A DNA stretch of 64,000 nucleotides from Microbacterium proteolyticum. Its GTDB lineage: Bacteria; Actinomycetota; Actinomycetes; Actinomycetales; Microbacteriaceae. How positions within the stretch are numbered: the first letter of the stretch is position 1; every line of letters starts with the position of its first letter. A program made the translations under genes and the position numbers. The stretch lies in NCBI RefSeq assembly GCF_029639405.1, contig NZ_CP121274.1:1736001-1800000 (forward strand), in the 5' to 3' direction. Of the stretch, positions 42,981-51,600 are shown piece by piece. The notes under the pieces were generated by a model, which worked only from the letters and a program-made list of their open reading frames with translations, did not search any database and had not been told where the DNA came from.

Positions 42981-43571
42981 ATGAGCACCGACACTGCCGC
43001 GGTGGCTGGCAAGATCCAGCCCCGCCTGAAGCAGAAGTACAACACCGAGATCAAGAAGGCGCTGCAGGAAGAGTTCGGTTACGCGAACGTCATGCAGATC
43101 CCCGGTCTGGTCAAGGTCGTCGTGAACACCGGTGTCGGCGAGGCTGCTCGCGACAGCAAGGTGATCGATGGCGCGGTCGAGGACCTCACCAAGATCACCG
43201 GTCAGAAGCCCATCGTCACCAAGGCCCGCAAGTCCATCGCGCAGTTCAAGCTGCGCGAAGGACAGGCCATCGGTGCGCACGTCACCCTCCGTGGTGACCG
43301 TGCGTGGGAATTCGTCGACCGTCTCGTCAACCTCGCCCTGCCCCGTATCCGCGACTTCCGCGGTCTCTCGGCCAAGCAGTTCGACGGCAACGGCAACTAC
43401 ACCTTCGGTCTCCAGGAGCAGTCCGTGTTCCACGAGATCGATCAGGACCGCATCGACCGCGTGCGTGGTTTCGACATCACGATCGTCACCACCGCGAAGA
43501 CCGATGACGAGGGCCGCTCGCTGCTTCGCCAGCTCGGCTTCCCGTTCCAGTCGGCGGACGCTCAGGCCTGA
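42981..43571 (+). CDS. rplE: 50S ribosomal protein L5
   Basis: L5 holds 5S rRNA in the central protuberance. The 196-aa product includes [29 protein letters not shown] and [19 protein letters not shown]. In many bacteria rpsN (S14) follows. Here only 91 nt separate rplE from rpsH, too short for S14, and they contain a hairpin instead. Confidence 0.98.
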   Translation: MSTDTAAVAGKIQPRLKQKYNTEIKKALQEEFGYANVMQIPGLVKVVVNTGVGEAARDSKVIDGAVEDLTKITGQKPIVTKARKSIAQFKLREGQAIGAHVTLRGDRAWEFVDRLVNLALPRIRDFRGLSAKQFDGNGNYTFGLQEQSVFHEIDQDRIDRVRGFDITIVTTAKTDDEGRSLLRQLGFPFQSADAQA

Positions 43572-43577
43572 GCCCCG

Positions 43578-43599
43578 GGCCCCCGGGATCCCGGGGGCC
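43578..43599 (+). terminator. Hairpin between rplE and rpsH
   Basis: A perfect, almost loopless GC dyad (10-bp arms at 43578-43587 and 43590-43599) right after the rplE stop, followed by CTCTCATC. It may be an attenuator between the first and second part of the spc operon. The remaining bases to rpsH show a ribosome-binding site (GAAAG) but no obvious promoter. Confidence 0.45.
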
Positions 43600-43662
43600 T
43601 CTCATCGAAGGTCGCCTGTCGTGTAACGGCAGTCGAAACCTCATGATCGAAAGAAGCAACAC

Positions 43663-44061
43663 ATGACGATGACAGACCCGGTCGCAGACATGCTGACCCG
43701 TCTGCGCAACGCGAACTCGGCGCACCACGACTCCGTGTCGCTGCCGAGCTCGAAGCTCAAGACGCACATCGCCGCCATCCTCAAGCAGGAGGGTTACATC
43801 GCCGACTGGTCCGTTTCGGACGCCCGTGTCGGCCAGACCCTCACCATGACGCTGAAGTACGGCCCGAACCGCGAGCGGTCGATCGCCGGCATCAAGCGCG
43901 TGTCGAAGCCCGGCCTTCGCGTGTACGCGAAGTCCACCGAGGTCCCCACGGTCCTCGGCGGCCTGGGCGTCGCCATCCTGTCCACCTCCTCCGGTCTCCT
44001 CACGGACCGTCAGGCCGAGCAGAAGGGCGTCGGCGGGGAAGTCCTCGCCTACGTGTGGTGA
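43663..44061 (+). CDS. rpsH: 30S ribosomal protein S8
   Basis: S8 binds the central domain of 16S rRNA and in other bacteria represses the spc operon. The 132-aa product starts [19 protein letters not shown] and ends GGEVLAYVW, as the family does. It opens the second half of the spc operon; rplF follows after 6 nt. Confidence 0.98.
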   Translation: MTMTDPVADMLTRLRNANSAHHDSVSLPSSKLKTHIAAILKQEGYIADWSVSDARVGQTLTMTLKYGPNRERSIAGIKRVSKPGLRVYAKSTEVPTVLGGLGVAILSTSSGLLTDRQAEQKGVGGEVLAYVW

Positions 44062-44067
44062 TCTGAC

Positions 44068-44604
44068 ATGTCGCGTATTGGACGTCTTCCCATCGACATC
44101 CCCGCCGGTGTCACCGTCTCGGTGAACGGCCGGGAGGTCCACGTCAAGGGCCCGAAGGGCGAGCTCGCGCTCACCATCGCGCAGCCCCTCGAGGTTTCGG
44201 TCGAGGAGAACCAGGTTCTCGTCACCCGCCCCGACGACGAGCGCGAGTCGCGGTCGCTCCACGGCCTGACCCGCACGCTCATCAACAACAACATCATCGG
44301 TGTCACCCAGGGCTACACCAAGGGCCTCGAGGTCGTCGGCACGGGTTACCGCGTGGCGCAGAAGGGCAGCTCGGTCGAGTTCGCCCTCGGCTTCTCGCAC
44401 CCCGTCCTGATCGACCCGCCCGCGGGCATCACCCTCACGGTCGAAGGCAACAACAAGCTGACCGTGAGCGGCATCGACAAGCAGGCCGTCGGCGAGGCCG
44501 CCGCCAACATCCGCAAGATCCGCAAGCCCGAGCCCTACAAGGGCAAGGGTGTGCGGTACGCGGGCGAGGTTGTGCGCCGCAAGGCCGGAAAGAGTGGTAA
44601 GTAG
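44068..44604 (+). CDS. rplF: 50S ribosomal protein L6
   Basis: L6 is near the factor-binding site of the large subunit. The 178-aa product starts [15 protein letters not shown] and ends with the [15 protein letters not shown] motif. Two nucleotides separate it from rplR. Confidence 0.98.
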   Translation: MSRIGRLPIDIPAGVTVSVNGREVHVKGPKGELALTIAQPLEVSVEENQVLVTRPDDERESRSLHGLTRTLINNNIIGVTQGYTKGLEVVGTGYRVAQKGSSVEFALGFSHPVLIDPPAGITLTVEGNNKLTVSGIDKQAVGEAAANIRKIRKPEPYKGKGVRYAGEVVRRKAGKSGK

Positions 44605-44606
44605 CC

Positions 44607-44966
44607 ATGGCTATCAAGACAAAGTCCGCCGCCCGCGCGCGTCGCCACGCTCGCCTGCGCAAGAAGGTCGTGGGTACGGAGCTCCGTCCCCGTCTCGTCG
44701 TGACGCGTTCGGCCCGCCACGTCTTCGTCCAGCTGGTCGACGACAGCAAGGGCCACACCGTGGCCTCGGCCTCGACGCTCGAGGTCGACCTGCGTTCGTT
44801 CGACGGTGACAAGACCGCCAAGGCCCGCAAGGTCGGCGAGCTCGTCGCCGAGCGCGCGAAGGCCGCCGGCTTCTCGGACGTCGTGTTCGACCGCGGCGGC
44901 AACCGTTACGCCGGTCGTGTCGCCGCGATCGCCGAAGGCGCCCGCGAAGGAGGGCTGAACCTGTGA
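44607..44966 (+). CDS. rplR: 50S ribosomal protein L18
   Basis: L18 binds 5S rRNA with L5. The 119-aa product has the basic N-terminus ([16 protein letters not shown]), [18 protein letters not shown] and [20 protein letters not shown], all standard. The stop overlaps the rpsE GTG by 4 nt (GTGA). Confidence 0.98.
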   Translation: MAIKTKSAARARRHARLRKKVVGTELRPRLVVTRSARHVFVQLVDDSKGHTVASASTLEVDLRSFDGDKTAKARKVGELVAERAKAAGFSDVVFDRGGNRYAGRVAAIAEGAREGGLNL

Positions 44967-45643
44967 GTGACAACAAGGAGACCGAAGTGACCGAGCAGAC
45001 TGCACCGACTGAGGGTGCGGCTGGGTCCCAGGCACCCGCCGAGCGTGAGCGCGAGCCCCGCCGCGGCGGTCGCGAGCGCAACGCCAACCAGCGTGACCGT
45101 GGTTCGCGCGACCGCAACGAGAGCCAGTTCCTCGAGCGCGTCGTGACGATCAACCGCGTCTCGAAGGTCGTCAAGGGCGGTCGTCGCTTCAGCTTCACGG
45201 CGCTGGTCGTCGTGGGCGATGGCAACGGCGTCGTGGGCGTCGGCTACGGCAAGGCGCGCGAAGTGCCCCTCGCCATCTCGAAGGGTGTTGAAGAGGCCAA
45301 GCGCAACTTCTTCCGCGTGCCGCGCTCGGGCTCGACCATTCCCCACCCCGTCCAGGGTGAGGCTGCCGCCGGTGTGGTGCTCCTGCGCCCCGCCGCTGCC
45401 GGTACCGGTGTTATCGCCGGTGGTCCCGTCCGCGCCGTCCTCGAGTGCGCCGGCATCCACGACGTCCTCTCGAAGTCGCTCGGTTCGTCGAACACGATCA
45501 ACATCGTGCACGCGACCGTCGAGGCTCTGAAGTCGCTCGAGGAGCCCCGTGCCGTGGCCGCCCGCCGCGGTCTGGAGTTCGACCAGGTCGCCCCGGCCCG
45601 CCTCGTGCGCGCCGAGGCCGCCGCTCAGAAGGTAGGTGCCTGA
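44963..45643 (+). CDS. rpsE: 30S ribosomal protein S5, N-terminally extended
   Basis: S5 acts in decoding accuracy and mRNA unwinding with S3 and S4. The 226-aa product has the double-stranded RNA-binding fold ([21 protein letters not shown]) and the [12 protein letters not shown] loop. About 50 extra N-terminal residues rich in Glu then Arg ([18 protein letters not shown]) precede the core, a common actinobacterial extension. GTG 44963 is supported by the overlap with rplR. Confidence 0.98.
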   Translation: MSDNKETEVTEQTAPTEGAAGSQAPAEREREPRRGGRERNANQRDRGSRDRNESQFLERVVTINRVSKVVKGGRRFSFTALVVVGDGNGVVGVGYGKAREVPLAISKGVEEAKRNFFRVPRSGSTIPHPVQGEAAAGVVLLRPAAAGTGVIAGGPVRAVLECAGIHDVLSKSLGSSNTINIVHATVEALKSLEEPRAVAARRGLEFDQVAPARLVRAEAAAQKVGA

Positions 45644-45828
45644 TGGCCGAGCGTCTGAAGGTCACGCAGATCAAGTCCAAGGTGAGCGAGAAGCAGAACC
45701 AGCGTGACACGCTGCGCTCGCTCGGTCTCAAGCGGATCGGCGACTCCGTCGTCCGTCCCGACGACGCGCAGACGCGCGGCTACGTCAAGACCGTCGCCCA
45801 CCTCGTCAAGGTTGAGGAGATCGACTAA
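45643..45828 (+). CDS. rpmD: 50S ribosomal protein L30
   Basis: A 61-aa protein ([36 protein letters not shown]). It starts at the ATG within TGATG at the end of rpsE and ends in TAATG with rplO, so translation is coupled on both sides. A longer upstream reading of the frame lies inside rpsE and is not used. Confidence 0.97.
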   Translation: MAERLKVTQIKSKVSEKQNQRDTLRSLGLKRIGDSVVRPDDAQTRGYVKTVAHLVKVEEID

Positions 45829-46364
45829 TGGCTGACAAGAAGGACGAGACCACCACGGTCGACGCCCCGAAGAAGGCTCCGGCCCGCAAGACGGCCGCGA
45901 AGAAGGATGCCGCACCCGCGGCACGCCCCGGCGTGCTGAAGGTCCACCACCTGCGTCCCGTCCCCGGCGCTCGCACCGCGAAGACCCGTGTCGGTCGCGG
46001 TGAGGGCTCGAAGGGTAAGACCGCCGGTCGCGGTACCAAGGGAACGAAGGCCCGTTACCAGGTCAAGGTCGGCTTCGAGGGTGGGCAGATGCCGCTGCAC
46101 ATGCGCACCCCGAAGCTCCGTGGCTTCAAGAACCCGTTCCGGGTCGAGTACCAGGTCGTCAACCTCGACAAGCTGGCCGAGCTCTACCCGCAGGGCGGCG
46201 ATGTGACCATCGTCGACCTGGTGGCCAAGGGTGCCGTGCGCAAGAACGAGAAGGTCAAGGTGCTCGGCACCGGCGACATCTCGGTCGCGCTCAACGTGTC
46301 GGTCGACAAGGTCTCCGGCTCCGCGGAGCAGAAGATCGTCGCCGCAGGCGGCTCCATCAACTGA
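45828..46364 (+). CDS. rplO: 50S ribosomal protein L15
   Basis: L15 is a late large-subunit assembly protein. The core has [20 protein letters not shown] and [19 protein letters not shown]. At 178 aa it is longer than the usual 145-150 because of an N-terminal Lys/Ala-rich extension (about 30 aa). It is the last gene of the spc ribosomal block; a terminator follows at 46376. Confidence 0.98.
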   Translation: MADKKDETTTVDAPKKAPARKTAAKKDAAPAARPGVLKVHHLRPVPGARTAKTRVGRGEGSKGKTAGRGTKGTKARYQVKVGFEGGQMPLHMRTPKLRGFKNPFRVEYQVVNLDKLAELYPQGGDVTIVDLVAKGAVRKNEKVKVLGTGDISVALNVSVDKVSGSAEQKIVAAGGSIN

Positions 46365-46375
46365 CGTCACACCCC

Positions 46376-46411
46376 GAAGGGGCCGGCGGCCGTGTGGCCG
46401 TCGGCCCCTTC
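46376..46411 (+). terminator. Terminator of the S10-spc transcript
   Basis: A 16-bp stem with one G-T wobble (46376-46391 with 46396-46411), GTGT loop, 11 nt after the rplO stop, followed directly by the secY promoter region. Confidence 0.75.
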
Positions 46412-46416
46412 TGGGT

Positions 46417-46422
46417 TAGTCT
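46417..46422 (+). promoter_or_regulatory. -10 box (TAGTCT) of secY
   Basis: TAGTCT lies between the spc terminator and secY. Transcription would start near 46430, giving a leader of about 43 nt that contains GGAGGA at 46461-46466. Confidence 0.5.
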
Positions 46423-46472
46423 GATTCCGTGTGCGCCTGGTCGCGCGCCGAGATCGTTCTGGAGGAATCCCC

Positions 46473-47795
46473 TTGTTCAGCGCCATCGCGCGGGTTTTTC
46501 GCACGCCCGACCTGAGGCGGAAGATCGCCTTCACGCTGGGCATCATCGCCATCTACCGGCTGGGTGCCCACGTGCCGACGCCCTTCGTCGACTTCCCGAA
46601 CGTCCAGCGCTGTCTGGCGGCGTCCGGGAGCACCGAGGGCCTGCTCTCCCTGGTGAACCTCTTCTCGGGTGGAGCGCTCCTCCAGCTGTCGATCTTCGCC
46701 CTGGGTGTCATGCCGTACATCACGGCCACGATCATCGTGCAGCTGCTGCGCGTGGTCATCCCGCACTTCGAGACGCTGTACAAAGAGGGCCAGGCCGGTC
46801 AGGCCAAGCTCACGCAGTACACGCGCTACCTGACCATCGCGCTCGCGCTGCTGCAGTCCACGACTCTGGTCACCGTCGCGCGCTCCGGGCAGCTCTTCGG
46901 CACCGGCGGCGCCCCGGAGTGCCAGCAGCTCCTCACCAACGACATCTGGTGGGCGCAGCTGCTCATGATCATCACGATGACCGCCGGTACGGGCCTGGTC
47001 ATGTGGTTCGCCGAGCTCGTGACCGAGCGCGGCGTCGGCAACGGCATGTCGATCCTCATCTTCACCTCCGTCGCCGCGACCTTCCCGGCCGCCATGCTGT
47101 CGATCCTGAACACGCGCGGCGTCGAGATCTTCCTCCTCGTGCTCGCGGTGGGCATCGTGGTCGTCGCGCTGGTGGTGTTCGTCGAACAGTCCCAGCGCCG
47201 CATCCCGGTCCAGTACGCGAAGCGAATGGTGGGACGCCGCACCTACGGCGGTACGAACACCTACATCCCGATCAAGGTCAACATGGCCGGCGTCGTGCCC
47301 GTGATCTTCGCGTCGTCACTGCTGTACATCCCGGCACTCATCGCCCAGTTCAACCAGCCGCAGGCGGGTCAGGAGCCGGCCGCGTGGGTGACGTGGATCT
47401 CGCAGTACCTCACGCGCGGCGACCACCCGCTGTACATGCTCGTGTACTTCCTGCTGATCGTCGGCTTCACGTACTTCTACGTCGCCATCACGTTCAACCC
47501 GGTTGATGTCGCCGACAACATGAAGAAGTACGGCGGCTTCATCCCCGGCATCCGCGCGGGTCGTCCGACCGCCGAGTACCTCGACTACGTCCTGACGCGC
47601 ATCACGCTCCCGGGATCCATCTACCTCGGCCTCATCGCTCTACTGCCGCTCGTGGCGCTGGCGACGGTCGGTGCCAACCAGAACTTCCCGTTCGGCGGCG
47701 CGTCGATCCTGATCATCGTCGGCGTCGGCCTCGAGACGGTGAAGCAGATCGACGCTCAACTCCAGCAGCGTCACTACGAGGGGCTTCTGCGATGA
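46473..47795 (+). CDS. secY: Protein translocase subunit SecY
   Basis: The central channel of the Sec translocon, ten membrane helices. The product is 440 aa from TTG 46473, chosen because GGAGGA lies 6 nt upstream and the N-terminus (FSAIARVFRTPDLRRKIAFTLG) matches the family. An upstream GTG at 46431 would add 14 residues and could be read from a leaderless transcript. Family motifs include GGALLQLSIFALGVMPYITA and RRTYGGTNTYIPIKVNMAGV. The stop overlaps adk (ATGA). Confidence 0.96.
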   Translation: MFSAIARVFRTPDLRRKIAFTLGIIAIYRLGAHVPTPFVDFPNVQRCLAASGSTEGLLSLVNLFSGGALLQLSIFALGVMPYITATIIVQLLRVVIPHFETLYKEGQAGQAKLTQYTRYLTIALALLQSTTLVTVARSGQLFGTGGAPECQQLLTNDIWWAQLLMIITMTAGTGLVMWFAELVTERGVGNGMSILIFTSVAATFPAAMLSILNTRGVEIFLLVLAVGIVVVALVVFVEQSQRRIPVQYAKRMVGRRTYGGTNTYIPIKVNMAGVVPVIFASSLLYIPALIAQFNQPQAGQEPAAWVTWISQYLTRGDHPLYMLVYFLLIVGFTYFYVAITFNPVDVADNMKKYGGFIPGIRAGRPTAEYLDYVLTRITLPGSIYLGLIALLPLVALATVGANQNFPFGGASILIIVGVGLETVKQIDAQLQQRHYEGLLR

Positions 47796-48382
47796 CCGCA
47801 CGTCTTCTGATCGTCGGACCCCAGGGCTCGGGCAAGGGGACGCAGGGCGTCCGTGTCGGCGAGGCGCTGGGTGTCCCGGTCGTCTCCACCGGCGACGTGT
47901 TCCGCGCCAACGTCTCGCAGGGCACCGAGCTGGGGCTCCAGGTGAAGTCGATCATCGATGGGGGAGACCTCGTCCCCGACGAGCTGACCAGCGCCGTCGT
48001 CCGCGACCGGCTGTCGCAGGCCGACGCGGCCGAGGGTTTCCTCCTCGACGGCTACCCGCGCAACCTCGCGCAGGTCCTGCACCTCGATGAGTTCCTCGAG
48101 GGACGCGACGAGAAGCTGGACGCCGTGATCGCCCTCGTCGTCCCGCGGGAGGAATCGCTGGCCCGGCTCACGTCCCGTGCGGCCGAGCAGGGCCGTGCCG
48201 ACGACACCGAGGCGGCGATCGCCACGCGACTCGGGATCTACGAGCGCGAGACCGCTCCGATCCTCGACGTGTACGGCACCCGCGGCATCGTCGATGAGAT
48301 CGACGGCGTCGGCGACCTCGACGAGATCACCGCGCGCATCTTCGCGGCGCTCGAGGCGCGCGGTCTGCGACCGGCGCGCTGA
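47792..48382 (+). CDS. adk: Adenylate kinase
   Basis: It converts ATP and AMP to two ADP. The 196-aa product has the P-loop GPQGSGKGTQG, STGDVFRAN in the AMP-binding part and LLDGYPRNLAQ. It is the short form without a zinc-binding LID domain, as usual in actinobacteria. It overlaps secY by 4 nt and is followed by map after one base. Confidence 0.97.
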   Translation: MTARLLIVGPQGSGKGTQGVRVGEALGVPVVSTGDVFRANVSQGTELGLQVKSIIDGGDLVPDELTSAVVRDRLSQADAAEGFLLDGYPRNLAQVLHLDEFLEGRDEKLDAVIALVVPREESLARLTSRAAEQGRADDTEAAIATRLGIYERETAPILDVYGTRGIVDEIDGVGDLDEITARIFAALEARGLRPAR

Positions 48383-48383
48383 C

Positions 48384-49223
48384 GTGGTCCTGCGCTCCTC
48401 GATCTACAAGAAGCCCGCTCAGCTGCGGGCGATGATCGAGCCCGGTCTGATCACCGCCGCGGCGCTCGATGCCGTGCGCGAGCTGATCGCCCCCGGCGTC
48501 ACGACCCTCGACCTGGATGCCGCTGCCTCCGCCGTCATCACCGGGCGCGGCGCGAAGTCGAACTTCCAGATGGTGCGGGGATACCGTCACACGATCTGCG
48601 CATCGGTCAACGAGCAGGTGGTGCACGGCATCCCGAACGATCGTCCCCTCCAGGCGGGCGATCTGCTCTCCATCGATGCCGGGGCCGAGTTCCGAGGCTG
48701 GAACGGCGACTCGGCGTTCACCGTGGTCGTCCCCGGCGACGCTCCGGACGAGATCGTGGCTCCTCGGCGACGCCTGTCCGAGGTGACCGAGGGTTCGTTG
48801 TGGGCCGGCATCGCCGCGCTCAGTCGTGCCACGCACCTCGGCGAGGTGAGTGCCGCCATCGAGGGGTACATCGAGGACAACGCGCCCGACGGGGGGTACG
48901 GGATCCTGCGCGACTACGTCGGCCACGGCATCGGCCGCAAGATGCACGAGTCGCCGAGCGTCTTCAACTACCGGGTGCCGGATCGTGGCGCCGAGGTGCG
49001 GCCCGGACTCGCGGTCGCGATCGAGCCCATGGTGGTCATCGGCGACCAGGAGACCCGGGTCGAAGACGACGGGTGGACGGTCTCGACCATCGACGGCACA
49101 GCCGGCTCCCATTGGGAACATAGCGTCGCCGTGCACGATGGAGGAATCTGGGTCCTCACCGCGTCCGACGGCGGTGCGGAGAAGCTGGCACCCTTCGGTG
49201 TGGTGCCGAAGGAGATCGACTGA
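48384..49223 (+). CDS. map: Methionine aminopeptidase, type I
   Basis: It removes the initiator methionine from nascent proteins. The 279-aa product shows the five metal ligands in order: LLSIDAGAE, NGDSAFTVV, GHGIGRKMHESP, AIEPMVV and HWEHSVAV. GTG 48384 gives the family start (VLRSSIYKKPAQL); the frame stays open upstream only inside adk. The stop overlaps the next gene (TGATG). Confidence 0.96.
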   Translation: MVLRSSIYKKPAQLRAMIEPGLITAAALDAVRELIAPGVTTLDLDAAASAVITGRGAKSNFQMVRGYRHTICASVNEQVVHGIPNDRPLQAGDLLSIDAGAEFRGWNGDSAFTVVVPGDAPDEIVAPRRRLSEVTEGSLWAGIAALSRATHLGEVSAAIEGYIEDNAPDGGYGILRDYVGHGIGRKMHESPSVFNYRVPDRGAEVRPGLAVAIEPMVVIGDQETRVEDDGWTVSTIDGTAGSHWEHSVAVHDGGIWVLTASDGGAEKLAPFGVVPKEID

Positions 49224-49924
49224 TGATGATGGCCGCGGCTCGCAAGTCCACGAACTGGTTCGCGATCGGGGTGACGGCGGCCGCAGTGGTCGTCGTCCTC
49301 GTGATCGGCGGAGTGGTGTGGTTCGCCAACAACCAGGCGACGTCGCCGGGGACGGTGCCGCAGTCCTCGGCGGTGAACGCCGACACGGGCGCGATCGCCG
49401 TGGGTTCCGGCAGCCAGACGGTCGACACGTACATCGACTTCATGTGCCCGATCTGCAACTCGTTCGAGCAGGCCTACGGCTCGACGCTCCAGCAGCTCGT
49501 CGACGACGGCACGATCACCCTCAACATCCACCCGATCTCGATCCTCGACGCGCAGTCGCAGGGCACGCAGTACTCGACGCGCGCCGCGAACGCCGCCTAC
49601 TGCGTCGCGGTCGACGACCCGGCGAACGTGTCCGCTTTCGTCACGGCGATGTACGCCCAGCAGCCCACGGAGGGCACCTCCGGCCTCGACGACGCGACGC
49701 TCGCGACCATCGCGAAGAACGCGGGAGCCTCGGATGCCGTGAGCTCCTGCATCACGGACGGGACGTACACGAAGTTCGTGACGGCGATCACCAAGAAGAC
49801 GCCGTCGCAGACGGGGTCCGGGATCGCGACGCCGACGATCGCCATCAACGGCACGGTTCTGGTCAACCAGACCGATCTGACCGGCGACCCCCAGAAGGAC
49901 ATCGTCGATCGCCTCAACGGCTGA
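49223..49924 (+). CDS. DsbA-like thioredoxin-fold membrane-anchored protein
   Basis: A 233-aa protein with one N-terminal membrane anchor (about 12-34) and an extracytoplasmic thioredoxin-fold domain with the redox motif FMCPICNSF (CPIC) and the cis-proline region IATPTIAINGTVL. DsbA-like proteins of this kind catalyse or edit disulfide formation in exported proteins. The start overlaps the map stop; two further ATGs follow immediately (49226, 49229), and the exact one is open. It closes the secY operon. Confidence 0.9.
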   Translation: MMMAAARKSTNWFAIGVTAAAVVVVLVIGGVVWFANNQATSPGTVPQSSAVNADTGAIAVGSGSQTVDTYIDFMCPICNSFEQAYGSTLQQLVDDGTITLNIHPISILDAQSQGTQYSTRAANAAYCVAVDDPANVSAFVTAMYAQQPTEGTSGLDDATLATIAKNAGASDAVSSCITDGTYTKFVTAITKKTPSQTGSGIATPTIAINGTVLVNQTDLTGDPQKDIVDRLNG

Positions 49925-49938
49925 GCCGATGCGGCGAG

Positions 49939-49967
49939 TTGCCGCATCGCGCTCTACCACGTATGCT
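49939..49967 (+). promoter_or_regulatory. Sigma70-type promoter of infA
   Basis: TTGCCG (49939-49944), a 17-bp spacer and TATGCT (49962-49967). Transcription would start near 49974, about 90 nt before infA. Confidence 0.75.
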
Positions 49968-50025
49968 TGATCTTTGGTGCGTTGCGCCTTTATTGGCGTG
50001 TCGTAGCACCGAATCCCCATCCACC

Positions 50026-50043
50026 GCAGACCGGCCGGTCTGC
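50026..50043 (+). promoter_or_regulatory. 18-bp perfect palindrome in the infA leader
   Basis: GCAGACCGG and CCGGTCTGC abut without a loop. It lies downstream of the predicted start site and 19 nt upstream of the infA ATG, so it could be an operator or fold as an RNA dimer or hairpin. Confidence 0.45.
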
Positions 50044-50062
50044 AATGAGCGTGAGCGAGTTT

Positions 50063-50284
50063 ATGGCGAAGAAAGACGGTGTCATCGAGATCGAGGGCAC
50101 GGTGTCCGAGGCACTGCCCAATGCGATGTTCCGTGTCGAACTGACCAACGGTCACAAGGTGCTCGCCACCATCTCGGGCAAGATGCGGCAGAACTACATC
50201 CGCATCATCCCCGAGGACCGCGTCGTCGTCGAACTGAGCCCGTACGACCTCACGCGCGGTCGTATCGTCTACCGCTACCGCTGA
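50063..50284 (+). CDS. infA: Translation initiation factor IF-1
   Basis: IF-1 blocks the A site during initiation. The standard 73-aa S1-fold protein ([41 protein letters not shown]) starts at ATG 50063. A start at 50045 would add six residues that the family lacks. The ribosome-binding site is weak (GAGCGAG). It is the first gene of the infA-rpmJ-rpsM-rpsK group. Confidence 0.97.
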   Translation: MAKKDGVIEIEGTVSEALPNAMFRVELTNGHKVLATISGKMRQNYIRIIPEDRVVVELSPYDLTRGRIVYRYR

Positions 50285-50345
50285 GCCCGGCCGAGAAGTA
50301 ACGAACCGCTCGCGCGGATCGAAGACAGCGAACAGGAACACCCCC

Positions 50346-50462
50346 ATGAAGGTCAACCCCTCCGTCAAGCCCATCTGCGACCACTGCAAGGTGATCCGTC
50401 GCCACGGGCGCGTCATGGTGATCTGCAAGAGCAACCCGCGTCACAAGCAGCGCCAGGGCTGA
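50346..50462 (+). CDS. rpmJ: 50S ribosomal protein L36
   Basis: A 38-aa protein ([20 protein letters not shown]...KQRQG). It is the zinc-binding form, with cysteines at 11, 14 and 27 and histidine at 33. The ATG at 50346 follows AACAGGAACA as a ribosome-binding site. It lies between infA and rpsM, its usual place. Confidence 0.97.
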   Translation: MKVNPSVKPICDHCKVIRRHGRVMVICKSNPRHKQRQG

Positions 50463-50524
50463 GTGCGGACCGGACTCCAGGTCCGGCCCGACTCGACGAC
50501 AGACTTCCAACTGAATACACAACG

Positions 50525-50586
50525 GCAGGATCAGAACCCGCGATGCGGGGGACACCTCGGGGCGGAGGCCCGGGCACCGATCCTGC
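50525..50586 (+). promoter_or_regulatory. Structured leader before rpsM
   Basis: Outer arms GCAGGATC (50525-50532) and GATCCTGC (50579-50586) enclose an inner hairpin (CCCGC at 50537-50541 with GCGGG at 50545-50549). In the 157-nt rpmJ-rpsM spacer this could be an attenuator or a ribosomal-protein binding site. Confidence 0.35.
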
Positions 50587-50619
50587 TCCACACCTCCACG
50601 ACACTCTGAGGAGAGCCGC

Positions 50620-50994
50620 ATGGCACGTCTCGCCGGCGTCGACATCCCGCGCGACAAGCGCGTGGTGATCGCACTTACCTACATCTACGGCGTGGGCCGT
50701 ACCCGCTCCACCGAGATCCTCACCGCGACCGGCATCAGCCCGGACGTCCGCGTCAAGGACCTCACCGACGACCAGCTGGTCGCCCTGCGCGACCACATCG
50801 AGGGCACCTACAAGGTGGAGGGTGACCTCCGTCGCGAGGTGGCCGCCGACATCCGCCGCAAGGTCGAGATCGGTTCCTACGAGGGCCTGCGCCACCGCCG
50901 CGGCCTCCCTGTGCGCGGTCAGCGCACGAAGACGAACGCGCGTACCCGCAAGGGCCCCAAGCGCACGGTCGCCGGCAAGAAGAAGGCGCGCTAG
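50620..50994 (+). CDS. rpsM: 30S ribosomal protein S13
   Basis: S13 is in the small-subunit head and contacts L5 and P-site tRNA. The 124-aa product starts [15 protein letters not shown] and ends with the basic tail [26 protein letters not shown] precedes the ATG. rpsK follows after 34 nt. Confidence 0.98.
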   Translation: MARLAGVDIPRDKRVVIALTYIYGVGRTRSTEILTATGISPDVRVKDLTDDQLVALRDHIEGTYKVEGDLRREVAADIRRKVEIGSYEGLRHRRGLPVRGQRTKTNARTRKGPKRTVAGKKKAR

Positions 50995-51028
50995 GCCTCC
51001 GCCGGCGCAGGATTCAGGAGAACCGCAC

Positions 51029-51427
51029 ATGGCACAGGCCAAGTCCGCCGCGCGCAAGCCGCGCCGCAAGGAGAAGAAGAACATCGCCGTGGGTCAGGCC
51101 CACATCAAGTCGACGTTCAACAACACCATCGTTTCGATCACCGACCCCTCCGGGGCCGTCATCAGCTGGGCATCGTCCGGCGGCGTCGGCTTCAAGGGCT
51201 CGCGCAAGTCGACGCCCTACGCCGCAGGCATGGCCGCGGAGTCCGCCGCCCGCCAGGCGCAGGAGCACGGCGTGAAGAAGGTCGACGTCTTCGTGAAGGG
51301 CCCCGGCTCGGGTCGCGAGACCGCGATCCGTTCGCTGACGGCCGCCGGCCTCGAGGTCGGCTCCATCCAGGACGTGACGCCGCAGGCGCACAACGGCTGC
51401 CGTCCGCCGAAGCGCCGCCGCGTCTGA
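51029..51427 (+). CDS. rpsK: 30S ribosomal protein S11
   Basis: S11 is on the platform of the small subunit at the mRNA exit. The 132-aa product has [20 protein letters not shown] and the C-terminal [18 protein letters not shown], both diagnostic. In most bacteria rpsD (S4) follows; here a terminator and then rpoA follow, so S4 must be encoded elsewhere. Confidence 0.98.
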   Translation: MAQAKSAARKPRRKEKKNIAVGQAHIKSTFNNTIVSITDPSGAVISWASSGGVGFKGSRKSTPYAAGMAAESAARQAQEHGVKKVDVFVKGPGSGRETAIRSLTAAGLEVGSIQDVTPQAHNGCRPPKRRRV

Positions 51428-51432
51428 CGCAT

Positions 51433-51467
51433 CGTTCCCGGGGAGTGCTCGTCACTCCCCGGGAACG
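51433..51467 (+). terminator. Terminator after rpsK
   Basis: A perfect 15-bp stem (51433-51447 with 51453-51467), 5-nt loop, 5 nt after the rpsK stop. rpoA therefore needs its own promoter or read-through. Confidence 0.75.
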
Positions 51468-51559
51468 TTCGCGCTCCCGCGCATCCCAGGACATCCGGAT
51501 GCCGGCGGCCGTCGGGCCGTCTGCATCCGGCGAGTACAACTCAACACCTCACCCCATTA

Positions 51560-51583
51560 CACGTGTCATATAGCGGGCACGTG
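51560..51583 (+). promoter_or_regulatory. Paired CACGTG palindromes upstream of rpoA
   Basis: CACGTG occurs at 51560-51565 and 51578-51583 (18-bp step), with the AT-rich TCATATAGC between them. This is the likely promoter region of rpoA, although no clean -35/-10 pair could be picked. Confidence 0.3.
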
Positions 51584-51600
51584 ATCGAAAGGAACACATA

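Noticed and set aside
43572..43662. A short S14 gene between rplE and rpsH
   Set aside because: 91 nt is too short for even the 61-aa zinc form, and no C-x-x-C pattern is encoded in any frame.
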